From the NCBI GenBank assembly GCA_947631645.1, contig CANRMD010000001.1, positions 55,352 through 119,351 on the forward strand: DNA of 64,000 bases, given 5' to 3'. Below are positions 29,636 through 37,331 of this stretch, piece by piece. Position 1 is the first letter of the stretch. Each line of letters starts with the position of its first letter. Origin of the DNA: Candidatus Gastranaerophilales bacterium. GTDB lineage: Bacteria; Cyanobacteriota; Vampirovibrionia; Gastranaerophilales; Gastranaerophilaceae. A program made the translations under genes and the position numbers. The notes under the pieces were generated by a model. It was given only the letters and a program-made list of their open reading frames with translations. It did no database searches and was not told the origin of the DNA.

Positions 29636-30543
29636 CAGTATTATACGGAGGACTTTCAAGCGAGAGAGAAGTTTCTCTCAGGTCAGGCAAAAACGTATTC
29701 GAAGCACTTAAAAGACTGGGTTATACAAATGTTATACTTTTAGATGTCGATAAAAATATAGCCGAAAAACTCAAATCTGAAAATGTAAAGGTAGCATATA
29801 ATGCACTCCACGGTAAATTCGGAGAAGACGGATGTATTCAGGGCATACTTGAACTATTGGGCATTGAATACACAGGCTGCGGAGTTATGGCTAGTGCCAT
29901 AACAATGAATAAAGAATATACAAAAAGAATTCTCTCCACAAACAAAGATATTATTATGGCTAAATCTGCATTTATAAGACTTGGTGATGATATTTACGAA
30001 AAAACAAAAGATTTAACTTATCCTTTATTCACAAAACCAGTAAGTGAGGGCTCAAGTTTTGGTATGACAAAAGTCAACACAAAAGAAGAACTTCAATCTG
30101 CATATAATACTGCAATTAAATACAATAATGATGTTCTGGCAGAAGAATTTATAGACGGTTTTTTTGTAACTGTAGGCGTTTTAGAAAAAGATAACAAACC
30201 TTTTGCTACCGAAATTCTTGAAATAAGACCAAAAACGGAATGGTATGATTTTGAAGCAAAATATACAAAAGGAATGACCGATTTTATAGTACCCGCTAAT
30301 TTAAGCAAAGAAGTTACGGAAAAAGTAAAAGATATTGCGGTAAAAGCATTTGAAACCGCAGGATGTAGAGGTGTTTCAAGAATAGATTTTATGATGAAAG
30401 ATAATGTTCCGTATTTGCTTGAAATTAATACAAGCCCCGGAATGACGGATATAAGCGATTTACCTGCACAAGCAAAAGCCATGGGCATTAACTATGATGA
30501 ACTAGTCAGCTTAATATTGAATAACGCGGGATTAAACAGATAA
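29590..30543 (+). CDS. ddl: D-alanine--D-alanine ligase
   Basis: 317 residues; ATG at 29590, 46 bases inside murB. ATP-grasp fold with VLYGGLSSEREVSLRSG at the D-Ala site (the E-R-E-V-S signature), FTKPVSEGSSFGMTKV, and the C-terminal metal site EINTSPGMTDISDLP. It joins two D-alanines for the peptidoglycan stem. The Ser-Glu-Arg motif and the Y/F position near residues 205-216 are not enough to argue for D-Ala-D-Lac activity, so ordinary Ddl is the call. ftsQ follows with a TAATG overlap. Confidence 0.96.
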   Translation: MANNTTRKYSSDTKIAVLYGGLSSEREVSLRSGKNVFEALKRLGYTNVILLDVDKNIAEKLKSENVKVAYNALHGKFGEDGCIQGILELLGIEYTGCGVMASAITMNKEYTKRILSTNKDIIMAKSAFIRLGDDIYEKTKDLTYPLFTKPVSEGSSFGMTKVNTKEELQSAYNTAIKYNNDVLAEEFIDGFFVTVGVLEKDNKPFATEILEIRPKTEWYDFEAKYTKGMTDFIVPANLSKEVTEKVKDIAVKAFETAGCRGVSRIDFMMKDNVPYLLEINTSPGMTDISDLPAQAKAMGINYDELVSLILNNAGLNR

Positions 30544-31391
30544 TGAGTTACGATTACACCGTAGAAAGAAGACTGAGACAGCAAAAACTCCGCAGAAAAG
30601 CAAGACGCGGAGAAATTGCACTGAGAAGATTATATAAATTTATAAGATTTATATTTATTCTATTTGTTTTTTACGGTATATACAGGATTTCAGCAGCACA
30701 TTTCTGGTATCTTCCTAATAATTTATATGATGATAAAAGCGGGAAACATTTGGAAATCCTCGGAAACAATATTGTTTCTGACGAGCAGATTATAAAAGAA
30801 TTGAAGAAATTTCCTTTACCTAAAAAACCTATATACAGAATTAATCCGGATAAAGCTGCAAATCAAATCGAGCAGCTGCAGCCGATAAAGCGGGCATATA
30901 TAAGAAGATTTTGGCTTCCCGCCAGATTAGTAATTATGATTGAAGAAGTAACACCGGCCATTGTTATTGCCCCAACAGAAGAAGCACCTGTTATAAGTGC
31001 TTTTGCAATAACGGGAGAAACAATAGGAAAAGAATATTTGCCATTAAAAAACAATAACGACGTAATAAAAATACTATCTTACGGCACAAAAGGCGATGAT
31101 TACAAAAACTGGGACAAAGAAAAAATAAATGATTTATATAAACTTGGCAAGTTAATAGAAGAATATTCGGGAGAAAAAGTAAGCTACATAGATTTAAGAA
31201 AACCGCATGACGCTTTTGCTCAACTTCAAACAGTAAGATTAAGACTGGGTGAAATTGATGTTTCGGTATATGAAAGAATAAAAGCAATATACGACATACT
31301 TCCCGAAATAAAAAACAGACACCTTAAAGCAAAATATGTTGATTTATCTTGGCGAGAAACAAAATACATAAAAGAAGACGTCGATAATTAA
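30543..31391 (+). CDS. ftsQ: cell-division protein FtsQ/DivIB-like
   Basis: 282 residues. A basic cytoplasmic tail rich in Arg/Lys (about 1-35), one membrane helix (about 36-52, FIRFIFILFVFYGIYRI), then a POTRA domain (about 70-135; LEILGNNIVSDEQIIKEL, RINPDKAANQIEQL) and the FtsQ beta domain. It links FtsK and FtsL/B in the divisome. It starts on the ddl stop (TAATG) and closes the mur operon. The next gene, rpsE, is 152 bases downstream. Confidence 0.85.
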   Translation: MSYDYTVERRLRQQKLRRKARRGEIALRRLYKFIRFIFILFVFYGIYRISAAHFWYLPNNLYDDKSGKHLEILGNNIVSDEQIIKELKKFPLPKKPIYRINPDKAANQIEQLQPIKRAYIRRFWLPARLVIMIEEVTPAIVIAPTEEAPVISAFAITGETIGKEYLPLKNNNDVIKILSYGTKGDDYKNWDKEKINDLYKLGKLIEEYSGEKVSYIDLRKPHDAFAQLQTVRLRLGEIDVSVYERIKAIYDILPEIKNRHLKAKYVDLSWRETKYIKEDVDN

Positions 31392-31457
31392 TAATAATGC
31401 TTGCAAAAAAATATTTTTATAATAATATAAATTATGTCAGAAAATTTTAATCCAACC

Positions 31458-31507
31458 CATAACAATAACAGGCTTAAAAATAAGTTAAGTTTTTGTTATG
31501 TTTTTTA
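31458..31507 (+). terminator. long hairpin plus T-run in front of rpsE (terminator or attenuator)
   Basis: CATAACAATAAC (31458-31469) pairs with GTTTTTGTTATG (31489-31500) with one mismatch; inside it CTTA/TAAG extends the stem. TTTTTT follows directly. It sits 37 bases before the rpsE start. It may end the mur-ftsQ transcript or attenuate the ribosomal-protein operon. Confidence 0.6.
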
Positions 31508-31543
31508 ATTTTTAAGGATTACACAAAAAGAAAGGTACTTACA

Positions 31544-32083
31544 GTGGAAGAAACTAAGACAAAATCTAAGAAAAAAAAGATAGAAACTGTTGCTGAACCG
31601 GTTCAAAGCGAATGGAAAGAACAGGTAATACAAGTAAGAAGAGTTACAAAAGTAGTAAAAGGCGGCAAAAAATTAAGTTTTAGAGCTATAGTTGTTGTAG
31701 GCAATAAAAACGGACAAGTAGGAGTAGGCTGTGCAAAAGCATCTGAAGTAATTATTGCAATACAAAAAGCAGTAGCAGACGGAAGAAAGAACTTAATAAA
31801 CGTTCCGATATTTAAAACAACAATACCGCATCCTATAACAGGACGCTCAGGAGCAGGCAGTGTAATGTTGAAACCGGCTTCACAAGGTACCGGAGTTATT
31901 GCCGGCGGTGCTGTTCGTGCAGTATTAGAACTTGCAGGAATTGAAAATATTTTAAGTAAATCATTAGGTTCTAAATCACCTTTAAACGCTGCTAATGCTA
32001 CATTAAATGCACTACAAGATTTAAAATCATTTGATGTTGTTGCAAAAAGACGCGGTTTATCATTAAAAGATATGCTTAATTAA
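31544..32083 (+). CDS. rpsE: 30S ribosomal protein S5 (uS5)
   Basis: GTG start at 31544 preceded by AAAGGT; an upstream in-frame start at 31493 would place the hairpin T-run inside the gene and has no SD. 179 residues, slightly longer than usual because of a Lys/Glu-rich N-terminal tail (about 1-25). The conserved core includes [32 protein letters not shown] and [12 protein letters not shown]. It sits in the decoding-site domain of the 30S subunit. It is the first gene here of a truncated spc operon; rplR and earlier spc genes are missing. Confidence 0.98.
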   Translation: MEETKTKSKKKKIETVAEPVQSEWKEQVIQVRRVTKVVKGGKKLSFRAIVVVGNKNGQVGVGCAKASEVIIAIQKAVADGRKNLINVPIFKTTIPHPITGRSGAGSVMLKPASQGTGVIAGGAVRAVLELAGIENILSKSLGSKSPLNAANATLNALQDLKSFDVVAKRRGLSLKDMLN

Positions 32084-32097
32084 GAGGATTAACAACA

Positions 32098-32283
32098 ATG
32101 GCTAAAAATAAAACAGTAAAAATAACATTAGTAAAGAGCCTTATAGGTTCAACAGAAAAACAAAGAAGAGTTGCAAGAGCACTCGGCTTAACTAAAAAAG
32201 ACCAAACAGTAGAACATGAAAATTCAGCAGTAATAATGGGAATGGTAAATTCAATTCCTCACTTATTAAACGTTGCTGAGTAA
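32098..32283 (+). CDS. rpmD: 50S ribosomal protein L30 (uL30)
   Basis: 61 residues; MAKNKTVKITLVKSLIGS and the helix QRRVARALGLTKKDQTVEH match L30. A short SD (AGAGGATTAACAACA) lies upstream. The protein is dispensable in many lineages and is normally absent in cyanobacteria, so its presence is informative for placing the organism. Located between S5 and L15 as in typical spc operons. Confidence 0.95.
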   Translation: MAKNKTVKITLVKSLIGSTEKQRRVARALGLTKKDQTVEHENSAVIMGMVNSIPHLLNVAE

Positions 32284-32299
32284 TTGGAAGGAAAAAACA

Positions 32300-32752
32300 A
32301 TGACAGAAAGAATAAAATTAGAAGACTTAAGACCTCAAGAAGGTTCTACAGGTAAAGAAAAAAGAGTAGGCAGAGGAAGATCATCAGGACACGGTAAAAC
32401 TTCATGCCGCGGTAATAACGGTGAAGGACAACGTTCGGGTCGTTCATCAAAAAGAGGTTTTGAGGGCGGTCAAATGCCGGGTTACAGACAAATGCCAAAA
32501 TTAAAAGGTTTTAAAAACTTTAATGCAATTTGTTACGGCGAAATAAATGTTGGCGACTTGGCTAATATAAAAGAAGATGAAATTTCATTAGAATCTTTAA
32601 TAGCATTAGGTAAAGTATGCTCAAGAGCAGAAGCATTAAGAGTATTAGGTAACGGAGAAATAAATAAAGCAGTTACCGTTAATGCTAAATATTTTACACA
32701 ATCAGCAAAAGAAAAAATTGAAAAAGCAGGCGGAAAGGCACAGTTAGTATAA
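32300..32752 (+). CDS. rplO: 50S ribosomal protein L15 (uL15)
   Basis: Start at ATG 32300 (MTERIKLEDL) behind GGAAGGA; a longer reading overlaps rpmD. 150 residues. The Gly/Arg-rich loop KRVGRGRSSGHGKTSCRGN and the GGQMPGYRQMPKLKGF segment are diagnostic. It is a late-assembly 50S protein. The stop overlaps the secY start by one base (TAATG). Confidence 0.98.
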   Translation: MTERIKLEDLRPQEGSTGKEKRVGRGRSSGHGKTSCRGNNGEGQRSGRSSKRGFEGGQMPGYRQMPKLKGFKNFNAICYGEINVGDLANIKEDEISLESLIALGKVCSRAEALRVLGNGEINKAVTVNAKYFTQSAKEKIEKAGGKAQLV

Positions 32753-34095
32753 TGCAGCAATATACACCAAGCCAGCAAAATTTGCAGACAATGCTGTCAA
32801 ACCTTAATATTGCGGGTTTAAAGACAAAAATTATATTTACACTCGCAATGATATTGGTGTTTCGTTTTTGTGCACAATTACCGTTATTCGGGATTGACGC
32901 ACAAAATTTTGCAAATTTAGCTGCTACAAATAACCTTATAGGCTTTTTGGACATGTTCTCGGGCGGAGCTTTAGGGAATGTATCCATTATAGCACTCGGC
33001 ATAGGTCCATATATTACATCTTCAATTATTATGCAATTGTTAGCGGTTGTTATACCGCAGCTTGAGCAATTGCAAAAAGAAGAAGGCGAAGCCGGAAGAA
33101 GAAAATTATCCCAATATACAAGAATATTTACAATTGTAATTGCTGCAGTACAAGCATTCGTTTTTGTTTTGTACTTAGTAAAAACAGCACGCGGTGCAAT
33201 AATGCCAGATGTAAATATTGCGGCATTCGCTATCGGTTCTGTTGTAATTCTTACGGCTGGTTCCGCTTTTACTATGTGGATGGCGGAATTAATGACAGAA
33301 AGAGGGATAGGAAACGGAGCATCAATGCTCATCTTCTGCGGTATAATTTCAAAAATACCTTTTTACTCGGGTCAAACAGCAACTTTAGTAAAAGGTAATT
33401 CCGCACTTCAACCGGGGCTGGCATTATTACTTTTAATATTTTTTGCGACAATGGTATTTATTGTCATTATGCAAGAAGCATCAAGAAAAGTAATAATTGT
33501 TAACCCGAGACGTCAGGTCGGAAACAAAGTATATGGCGGAACAAATACATATATTCCGTTTAAACTAAACCCCGGCGGCGTTATGCCTATTATCTTTGCA
33601 ATAGCAATTTTGTTATTTCCTACAACAGTATTAGGACTTGTAGGTCAGGCAAATATAAGCAATGAAGTTTTTAGAAATATTATTGTCGGTATTTCAAACT
33701 TTTTAAGCCCATCAGGGATAGCTTATAACATAATCTACTTTATTTTAATAGTTGCTTTAACATTCTTTTATGCTTCAATCATACCGAACTTGCAGCCAAA
33801 AGAAATAGCAACCAACTTAAAAAAATACGGTTCGTCAATACCCGGAATTAAGCCGGGAAAACCTACAGCCGAAGCACTTGATAAAATATTAAGTAAGACA
33901 ACCTTTATAGGTGCATTCGGGTTAGGTATAATTGCCCTGATACCGTCATTAGCTTGCCATATTACGGGAATAACGACTTTGCAAGGTATCGGAGCTACTT
34001 CATTAATAATTATGGTCGGAGTTGCACTTGATTTTATCAATCAGGTCAGAACAAATCTCTTGCCAAAGAATTATGAAAGTTTCTTAAAACAATAG
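32752..34095 (+). CDS. secY: preprotein translocase subunit SecY
   Basis: 447 residues with ten membrane helices, the normal length. Plug and pore features are visible: LFGIDAQNF near the plug, MFSGGALGNVSIIALGIGPYI, ITSSIIMQL, and GIGNGASMLIFCGI. It forms the protein-conducting channel with SecE and SecG. Translationally coupled to rplO, and followed by a strong terminator, so adk has its own promoter. Confidence 0.98.
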   Translation: MQQYTPSQQNLQTMLSNLNIAGLKTKIIFTLAMILVFRFCAQLPLFGIDAQNFANLAATNNLIGFLDMFSGGALGNVSIIALGIGPYITSSIIMQLLAVVIPQLEQLQKEEGEAGRRKLSQYTRIFTIVIAAVQAFVFVLYLVKTARGAIMPDVNIAAFAIGSVVILTAGSAFTMWMAELMTERGIGNGASMLIFCGIISKIPFYSGQTATLVKGNSALQPGLALLLLIFFATMVFIVIMQEASRKVIIVNPRRQVGNKVYGGTNTYIPFKLNPGGVMPIIFAIAILLFPTTVLGLVGQANISNEVFRNIIVGISNFLSPSGIAYNIIYFILIVALTFFYASIIPNLQPKEIATNLKKYGSSIPGIKPGKPTAEALDKILSKTTFIGAFGLGIIALIPSLACHITGITTLQGIGATSLIIMVGVALDFINQVRTNLLPKNYESFLKQ

Positions 34096-34097
34096 AC

Positions 34098-34127
34098 AAA
34101 AGAGCCTGTAACAAGGCTCTTTTTTTG
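34098..34127 (+). terminator. intrinsic terminator after secY
   Basis: AGAGCCT (34101-34107) pairs with AGGCTCT (34114-34120) around GTAACA, extended by flanking A/T pairs, then a run of T. It separates the ribosomal/secY operon from adk. Confidence 0.9.
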
Positions 34128-34136
34128 TGCTATAAT
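34128..34136 (+). promoter_or_regulatory. extended -10 promoter for adk-map
   Basis: TGCTATAAT is a perfect extended -10 element (TGnTATAAT). No good -35 is seen; the upstream region is the secY terminator. Predicted start near 34143, 21 bases before the adk ATG. Confidence 0.6.
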
Positions 34137-34163
34137 TTTTGAGTAAATTATAAAGGGTAAAAA

Positions 34164-34835
34164 ATGAAACAGGAATATATTTTCATTGGTCCGCCGGGGA
34201 GCGGAAAAGGAACTCAAACAATAATGTTATCTAAAGAAACAGGGTTTCCTCATATTGATACGGGCTCTTTATTAAGAGAAGAAATAGCATCGGGCTCAAA
34301 TGACGGTCAAATTGCCGACAGTTTTATAAGTAAAGGACAACTTGCCCCAATCGAACTTGTTGCAAGAATTATAAAAAACAGGTTAAATAAAAAAGATTGT
34401 GAAAACGGCTTTATTTTAGACGGATACCCAAGAAGCCTTGAACAAGCATACGCTTTAGATAAAATCCTTGATGAACTTGACGGAGAGAATAAAGTTAACT
34501 TTAAAGCATTTTATTTTGACGTAGATGAAAATAAACTTATTGAAAGACTCGTAAACAGACGTTCCTGCGAAAAATGCGGAGCTATATATAACTTAAAAAC
34601 TATGAATATGCAAGAAACCGATAACTGCCCCAAATGCGGTGGTAAACTTATAAGACGCTCAGATGATACTGAAGAAGTTGCAAGAAAAAGATTTGATACA
34701 TACTATAATCAAACGGCACCATTAATTGAGCTTTATGATAAAAGAGGAAATCTTGTAAGAATAGATGCAAGCCTTACAATAGAAGAAATACATAAAAATC
34801 TGACAGGAGCAATAAAAGAACATGTCAATTCATAG
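34164..34835 (+). CDS. adk: adenylate kinase with zinc-type LID
   Basis: 223 residues. P-loop GPPGSGKGTQT (about 8-18), the NMP-binding helix DTGSLLREEIASG, LDGYPRSLEQAYALD, and a long LID with Cys-x2-Cys...Cys-x2-Cys (CEKCGAIY and CPKCGG), which binds zinc structurally. It interconverts AMP, ADP and ATP. The SD AAAGGG precedes the ATG. The last 14 bases overlap map, which is the usual adk-map coupling. Confidence 0.97.
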   Translation: MKQEYIFIGPPGSGKGTQTIMLSKETGFPHIDTGSLLREEIASGSNDGQIADSFISKGQLAPIELVARIIKNRLNKKDCENGFILDGYPRSLEQAYALDKILDELDGENKVNFKAFYFDVDENKLIERLVNRRSCEKCGAIYNLKTMNMQETDNCPKCGGKLIRRSDDTEEVARKRFDTYYNQTAPLIELYDKRGNLVRIDASLTIEEIHKNLTGAIKEHVNS

Positions 34836-35574
34836 AAAATCAAAATTTGAAGTAAATATAATGAAAGAAGCGGGCAATATTGTTGCATTAGTTCATGCCG
34901 CAATGAAAGATGCAGTAAAAGAAGGCGTTACAACAAAAGAACTTGATGAACTTGCTTTTAAAATAATAAAATCTCATAGAGCAGATCCTACTTTTTTAGG
35001 TTATCACGGGTTCCCCGCAACAATATGTGCATCCGTAAACGAACAAGTTGTACACGGGTTCCCGTCAGAAAATGTAATACTAAAAAAAGGCGATATAATT
35101 AGCATCGATATCGGTGCAACATACAAAGGTTTTGTTGGGGACAGTGCTTGGACATATCCCGTCGGCGAAATATCAGAAGAAAAGCAATTGCTTTTAAAAG
35201 GCACGGAAGAAGCATTATTTGCGGGTTTAGAGCACATGAAATCTAATGACAGACTTGAAAACGTTGCAGGTGCTATAGAAGATACAGCAAAAAAATACAA
35301 TCTGGGTATAGTAAGACAATACGGCGGACACGGCGTAGGCAGAGAAATGCACGAAGACCCTTTTGTTTTTAACTACAGAACTAATAACACCTTAGTATTA
35401 GAAAAGGGTATGACAATTGCAATTGAACCGATGTTAAATTTAGGCACTGACGATGTCTATGTATTAGAGGATAATTGGACAGTTGTTACAAAAGACCACA
35501 AACCGTCTGCACATTTTGAGCATACGGTTCACGTCACTGATGACGGACCTGAAATATTAACTAAATTACTATAA
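34822..35574 (+). CDS. map: methionine aminopeptidase, type I
   Basis: 250 residues. The dinuclear metal ligands are visible in SIDIGATYKGFVGDSAW (two Asp), GHGVGREMHEDP (His), AIEPMLNLG (Glu) and EHTVHVTDDG (Glu). It removes the initiator Met from nascent proteins. It has no N-terminal zinc finger or SH3-like extension. It overlaps adk and is followed by the DUF151 gene after 10 bases. Confidence 0.97.
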   Translation: MSIHRKSKFEVNIMKEAGNIVALVHAAMKDAVKEGVTTKELDELAFKIIKSHRADPTFLGYHGFPATICASVNEQVVHGFPSENVILKKGDIISIDIGATYKGFVGDSAWTYPVGEISEEKQLLLKGTEEALFAGLEHMKSNDRLENVAGAIEDTAKKYNLGIVRQYGGHGVGREMHEDPFVFNYRTNNTLVLEKGMTIAIEPMLNLGTDDVYVLEDNWTVVTKDHKPSAHFEHTVHVTDDGPEILTKLL

Positions 35575-35584
35575 GGATAAAAAT

Positions 35585-36094
35585 ATGATTGAAATGAAAG
35601 TTATGGGAATTGCAATTGATACGGCCAGCGGTTCACCGATAATAGTTTTAAATGACAAAGATAACAGGAAAGCACTTCCTATTTGGATTGGCAGTGCAGA
35701 AGCCAGTGCAATTATAAGAAAAATTGAAAATATTAAAGTTTTAAGACCGATGACTCATGACTTAATAATAGATATTATCGAAAAAACAGGTTACAGTGTT
35801 GATAGAGTTGAAATAAATGACGTTGAAAAAGATACTTATTTTTCAACAATATACTTATCTGACGCAAACGGAAATGAGGTAACAATTGACTCAAGACCGT
35901 CTGATGCCATTGCGGTTGCAATAAGAGTTGATGCACCTATATTTGTCAGTGCAAAAGTTTTAGCAGACGGCAGTGTTTCTTGCGATAACGAAAAAGATGA
36001 AGCCGAATCTCAAGAGTTTCGCAACTTTATTCAAAGCATAAAACCGTCAGACTTCGAGAAACTGCTTAAAGACGACAAGCATACGGATCAATAA
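35585..36094 (+). CDS. bifunctional nuclease family protein (DUF151/BFN)
   Basis: 169 residues. MKVMGIAIDTASGSPIIVL, PIWIGSAEASAII and the most conserved stretch IDSRPSDAIAVAIRVDAPIF identify the BFN domain. Family members have been described as having both RNase and DNase activity, and some act in stress or defence; the role here is not shown. It lies in the adk-map transcript and ends at an intrinsic terminator. The C-terminal tail is acidic. Confidence 0.85.
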   Translation: MIEMKVMGIAIDTASGSPIIVLNDKDNRKALPIWIGSAEASAIIRKIENIKVLRPMTHDLIIDIIEKTGYSVDRVEINDVEKDTYFSTIYLSDANGNEVTIDSRPSDAIAVAIRVDAPIFVSAKVLADGSVSCDNEKDEAESQEFRNFIQSIKPSDFEKLLKDDKHTDQ

Positions 36095-36245
36095 AAGGAT
36101 TATAGAACCTGACAACATTGTCGGGTTTTTCTTTAAATAATTTTTTATGCTTATTTTTATATATTCTTCTTGGCTTTATATCTTCAAAAGCCGATAATCC
36201 GATAATGGTATCTTTACAAAATATATCAATGATAAACTTAAACAT
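36066..36245 (-). CDS. possible small antisense ORF (59 aa)
   Basis: ATG at 36245, preceded on its strand by AAGAAAGGTG at SD distance. The product is MFKFIIDIFCKDTIIGLSAF followed by a basic stretch (EDIKPRRIYKNKHKKLFKEK). Against it: the BFN terminator hairpin lies inside the frame, and the last 29 bases overlap the BFN stop. No family recognised. It may be real or a shadow. Confidence 0.35.
   Translation of the reverse strand: MFKFIIDIFCKDTIIGLSAFEDIKPRRIYKNKHKKLFKEKPDNVVRFYNPFIDPYACRL
36106..36131 (+). terminator. intrinsic terminator after the BFN gene
   Basis: AACCTGAC (36106-36113) pairs with GTCGGGTT (36120-36127), loop AACATT, then TTTT. It overlaps the antisense small ORF at 36066-36245. 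Confidence 0.85.
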
Positions 36246-36317
36246 ATACACCTTTCTTAATCTTGATGTATAATTTTTAATGAGAATTTAAAAAAAATCA
36301 AGGAAAGGAATAAAAAA

Positions 36318-36518
36318 ATGAGTAAAATAACAAAAGAAATGGGAATAATTGAAGTAATACAAAACCATCCTGAAACAATAGAAGTATTTCAAAAATATGG
36401 TTTCGGGTGCATAGGCTGTGCCGCAGCAAGATTTGAAAATTTAGAAGCAGGAGCAAAAGTACACGGAATAGACCCTGATAAAATGGTTGAAGACCTTAAT
36501 GCTATTATTGCCCAATAG
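36318..36518 (+). CDS. DUF1858-domain small redox-like protein
   Basis: 66 residues. GIIEVIQNHPETIEVFQKYGFGCIGCAAARF and the following ENLEAGAKVHGID match the DUF1858 domain, found as a free-standing or fused module with a Cys-x2-Cys (CIGC, about 31-34) and thought to have a redox-disulfide role. The SD AAGGAA lies upstream. It stands alone between the BFN terminator and rplI; any partner protein would be elsewhere. Confidence 0.85.
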   Translation: MSKITKEMGIIEVIQNHPETIEVFQKYGFGCIGCAAARFENLEAGAKVHGIDPDKMVEDLNAIIAQ

Positions 36519-36590
36519 TATAGACATTTAAATATGTTTTTATTATGATTTTAATACTATAAGACAATAATTGATTTAAGGAGACATAAA

Positions 36591-37088
36591 ATGGAAGTTA
36601 TTCTAAAAAAAGACGTACAAAATATCGGTGAAGCAGGCGATATTGTTAACGTAAAAGACGGATATGCGAGAAACTATTTATTCCCGCAAAATTTTGCAGA
36701 ACTTGCAACAAAAGGGGCTAAAGAAAACAGAGAAAAGAATTTAGCAAGAATTAAAGCAAAACAAGAAAAATTGCACGCTGAAGCTTTAGAAAAAGCTAAA
36801 CAAATTGAAGCACTTAAAGTTCTTGAATTTAGTGCAAAAGCAGGTGAAAGCGGGAAATTATTCGGTGCTATTACAACGAAAAAACTTGCAGAAGAAATCA
36901 AAGCCAAAACTGGTATTGAAATCGACAGAAAAACAATTTCACTTGATGCACCCGTTAACAAGCTTGGCAGCTTTAATATGCAAATAAAATTAACATCTAA
37001 AGTTAAAGCATCTTTAGCTATAAATGTTACAGCTTCTGAAGTTTTGAAAGAAGAAATTGAAGAACAGGTTGAAGAAACAGCACAATAG
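36591..37088 (+). CDS. rplI: 50S ribosomal protein L9 (bL9)
   Basis: 165 residues, with the N-terminal domain MEVILKKDVQNIGEAGDIVN, the Lys-rich central helix and a C-terminal RNA-binding domain (KLFGAITTKKLAEEI). SD AAGGAG at good spacing. L9 is usually next to rpsF/rpsR/dnaB; none is here, so it is a detached ribosomal gene. A structured leader region and terminator follow. Confidence 0.97.
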   Translation: MEVILKKDVQNIGEAGDIVNVKDGYARNYLFPQNFAELATKGAKENREKNLARIKAKQEKLHAEALEKAKQIEALKVLEFSAKAGESGKLFGAITTKKLAEEIKAKTGIEIDRKTISLDAPVNKLGSFNMQIKLTSKVKASLAINVTASEVLKEEIEEQVEETAQ

Positions 37089-37116
37089 TGTTATAATTAC
37101 ACCAAAGGAATAAAAA

Positions 37117-37170
37117 ATGATGTACATACAAAATCGACGTTATATATATAAAGGAGGCTTTACGATATAA
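37117..37170 (+). CDS. micro-ORF (17 aa) in the leader after rplI
   Basis: Tandem ATGs at 37117 and 37120 behind AAAGGAA; reads MMYIQNRRYIYKGGFTI and stops in the first hairpin. Tyr, Ile and Arg codons are over-represented (three Tyr in 17). Its last codons cover the sequence that can pair with the downstream terminator arm, as expected of an attenuation leader peptide. Expression is not demonstrated. Confidence 0.35.
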   Translation: MMYIQNRRYIYKGGFTI

Positions 37171-37184
37171 TCGTATCGATTTTG
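37129..37184 (+). promoter_or_regulatory. structured leader: nested hairpins with an antiterminator-like element
   Basis: CAAAATCGA (37129-37137) pairs with TCGATTTTG (37176-37184), and inside it TACGAT (37161-37166) pairs with ATCGTA (37170-37175). The single-stranded part holds AGGAGGCTTT (37152-37161), which can pair over ten bases (one G-U) with AAAGCCTTCT, the left arm of the terminator at 37199. The two folds exclude each other. This is the layout of a transcription attenuator or riboswitch; no known riboswitch class is recognised. Confidence 0.45.
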
Positions 37185-37198
37185 TTATGAAAATATTT

Positions 37199-37230
37199 AA
37201 AGCCTTCTAAGTTTTTAGAAGGCTTTTTTA
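37199..37230 (+). terminator. intrinsic terminator, possibly conditional
   Basis: AAAGCCTTCTAA (37199-37210) pairs perfectly with TTAGAAGGCTTT (37215-37226) around GTTT, then TTTT. It ends rplI and, if read through, admits transcription into the gene at 37332. Confidence 0.9.
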
Positions 37231-37252
37231 ATGCAAGAAAAAGGAGAAATAT

Positions 37253-37315
37253 ATGAAATATTATTCACGAAGAGAAAACTTAAAAAAATTTATGAATTTA
37301 ATATGGGGTTTATAG
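37253..37315 (+). CDS. micro-ORF (20 aa) ahead of the membrane-protein gene
   Basis: ATG at 37253 behind a strong SD (AAAAAGGAGAAATAT). It encodes MKYYSRRENLKKFMNLIWGL, and its TAG is 17 bases before the ATG at 37332. A basic, hydrophobic-ended small peptide; no homology known to me. It could be a leader or a membrane-active peptide, or a chance ORF. Confidence 0.4.
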   Translation: MKYYSRRENLKKFMNLIWGL

Positions 37316-37331
37316 AAAAAAGGAAAAGGAA

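Noticed and set aside
31493..31543. Upstream in-frame start of rpsE at 31493.
   Set aside because: It has no SD, would translate the T-run of the hairpin and adds residues not in the S5 family; the GTG at 31544 has an SD.
32694..33332. 212-residue ORF on the minus strand.
   Set aside because: It lies entirely antisense to secY and the end of rplO and reads as low-complexity; secY is certain.
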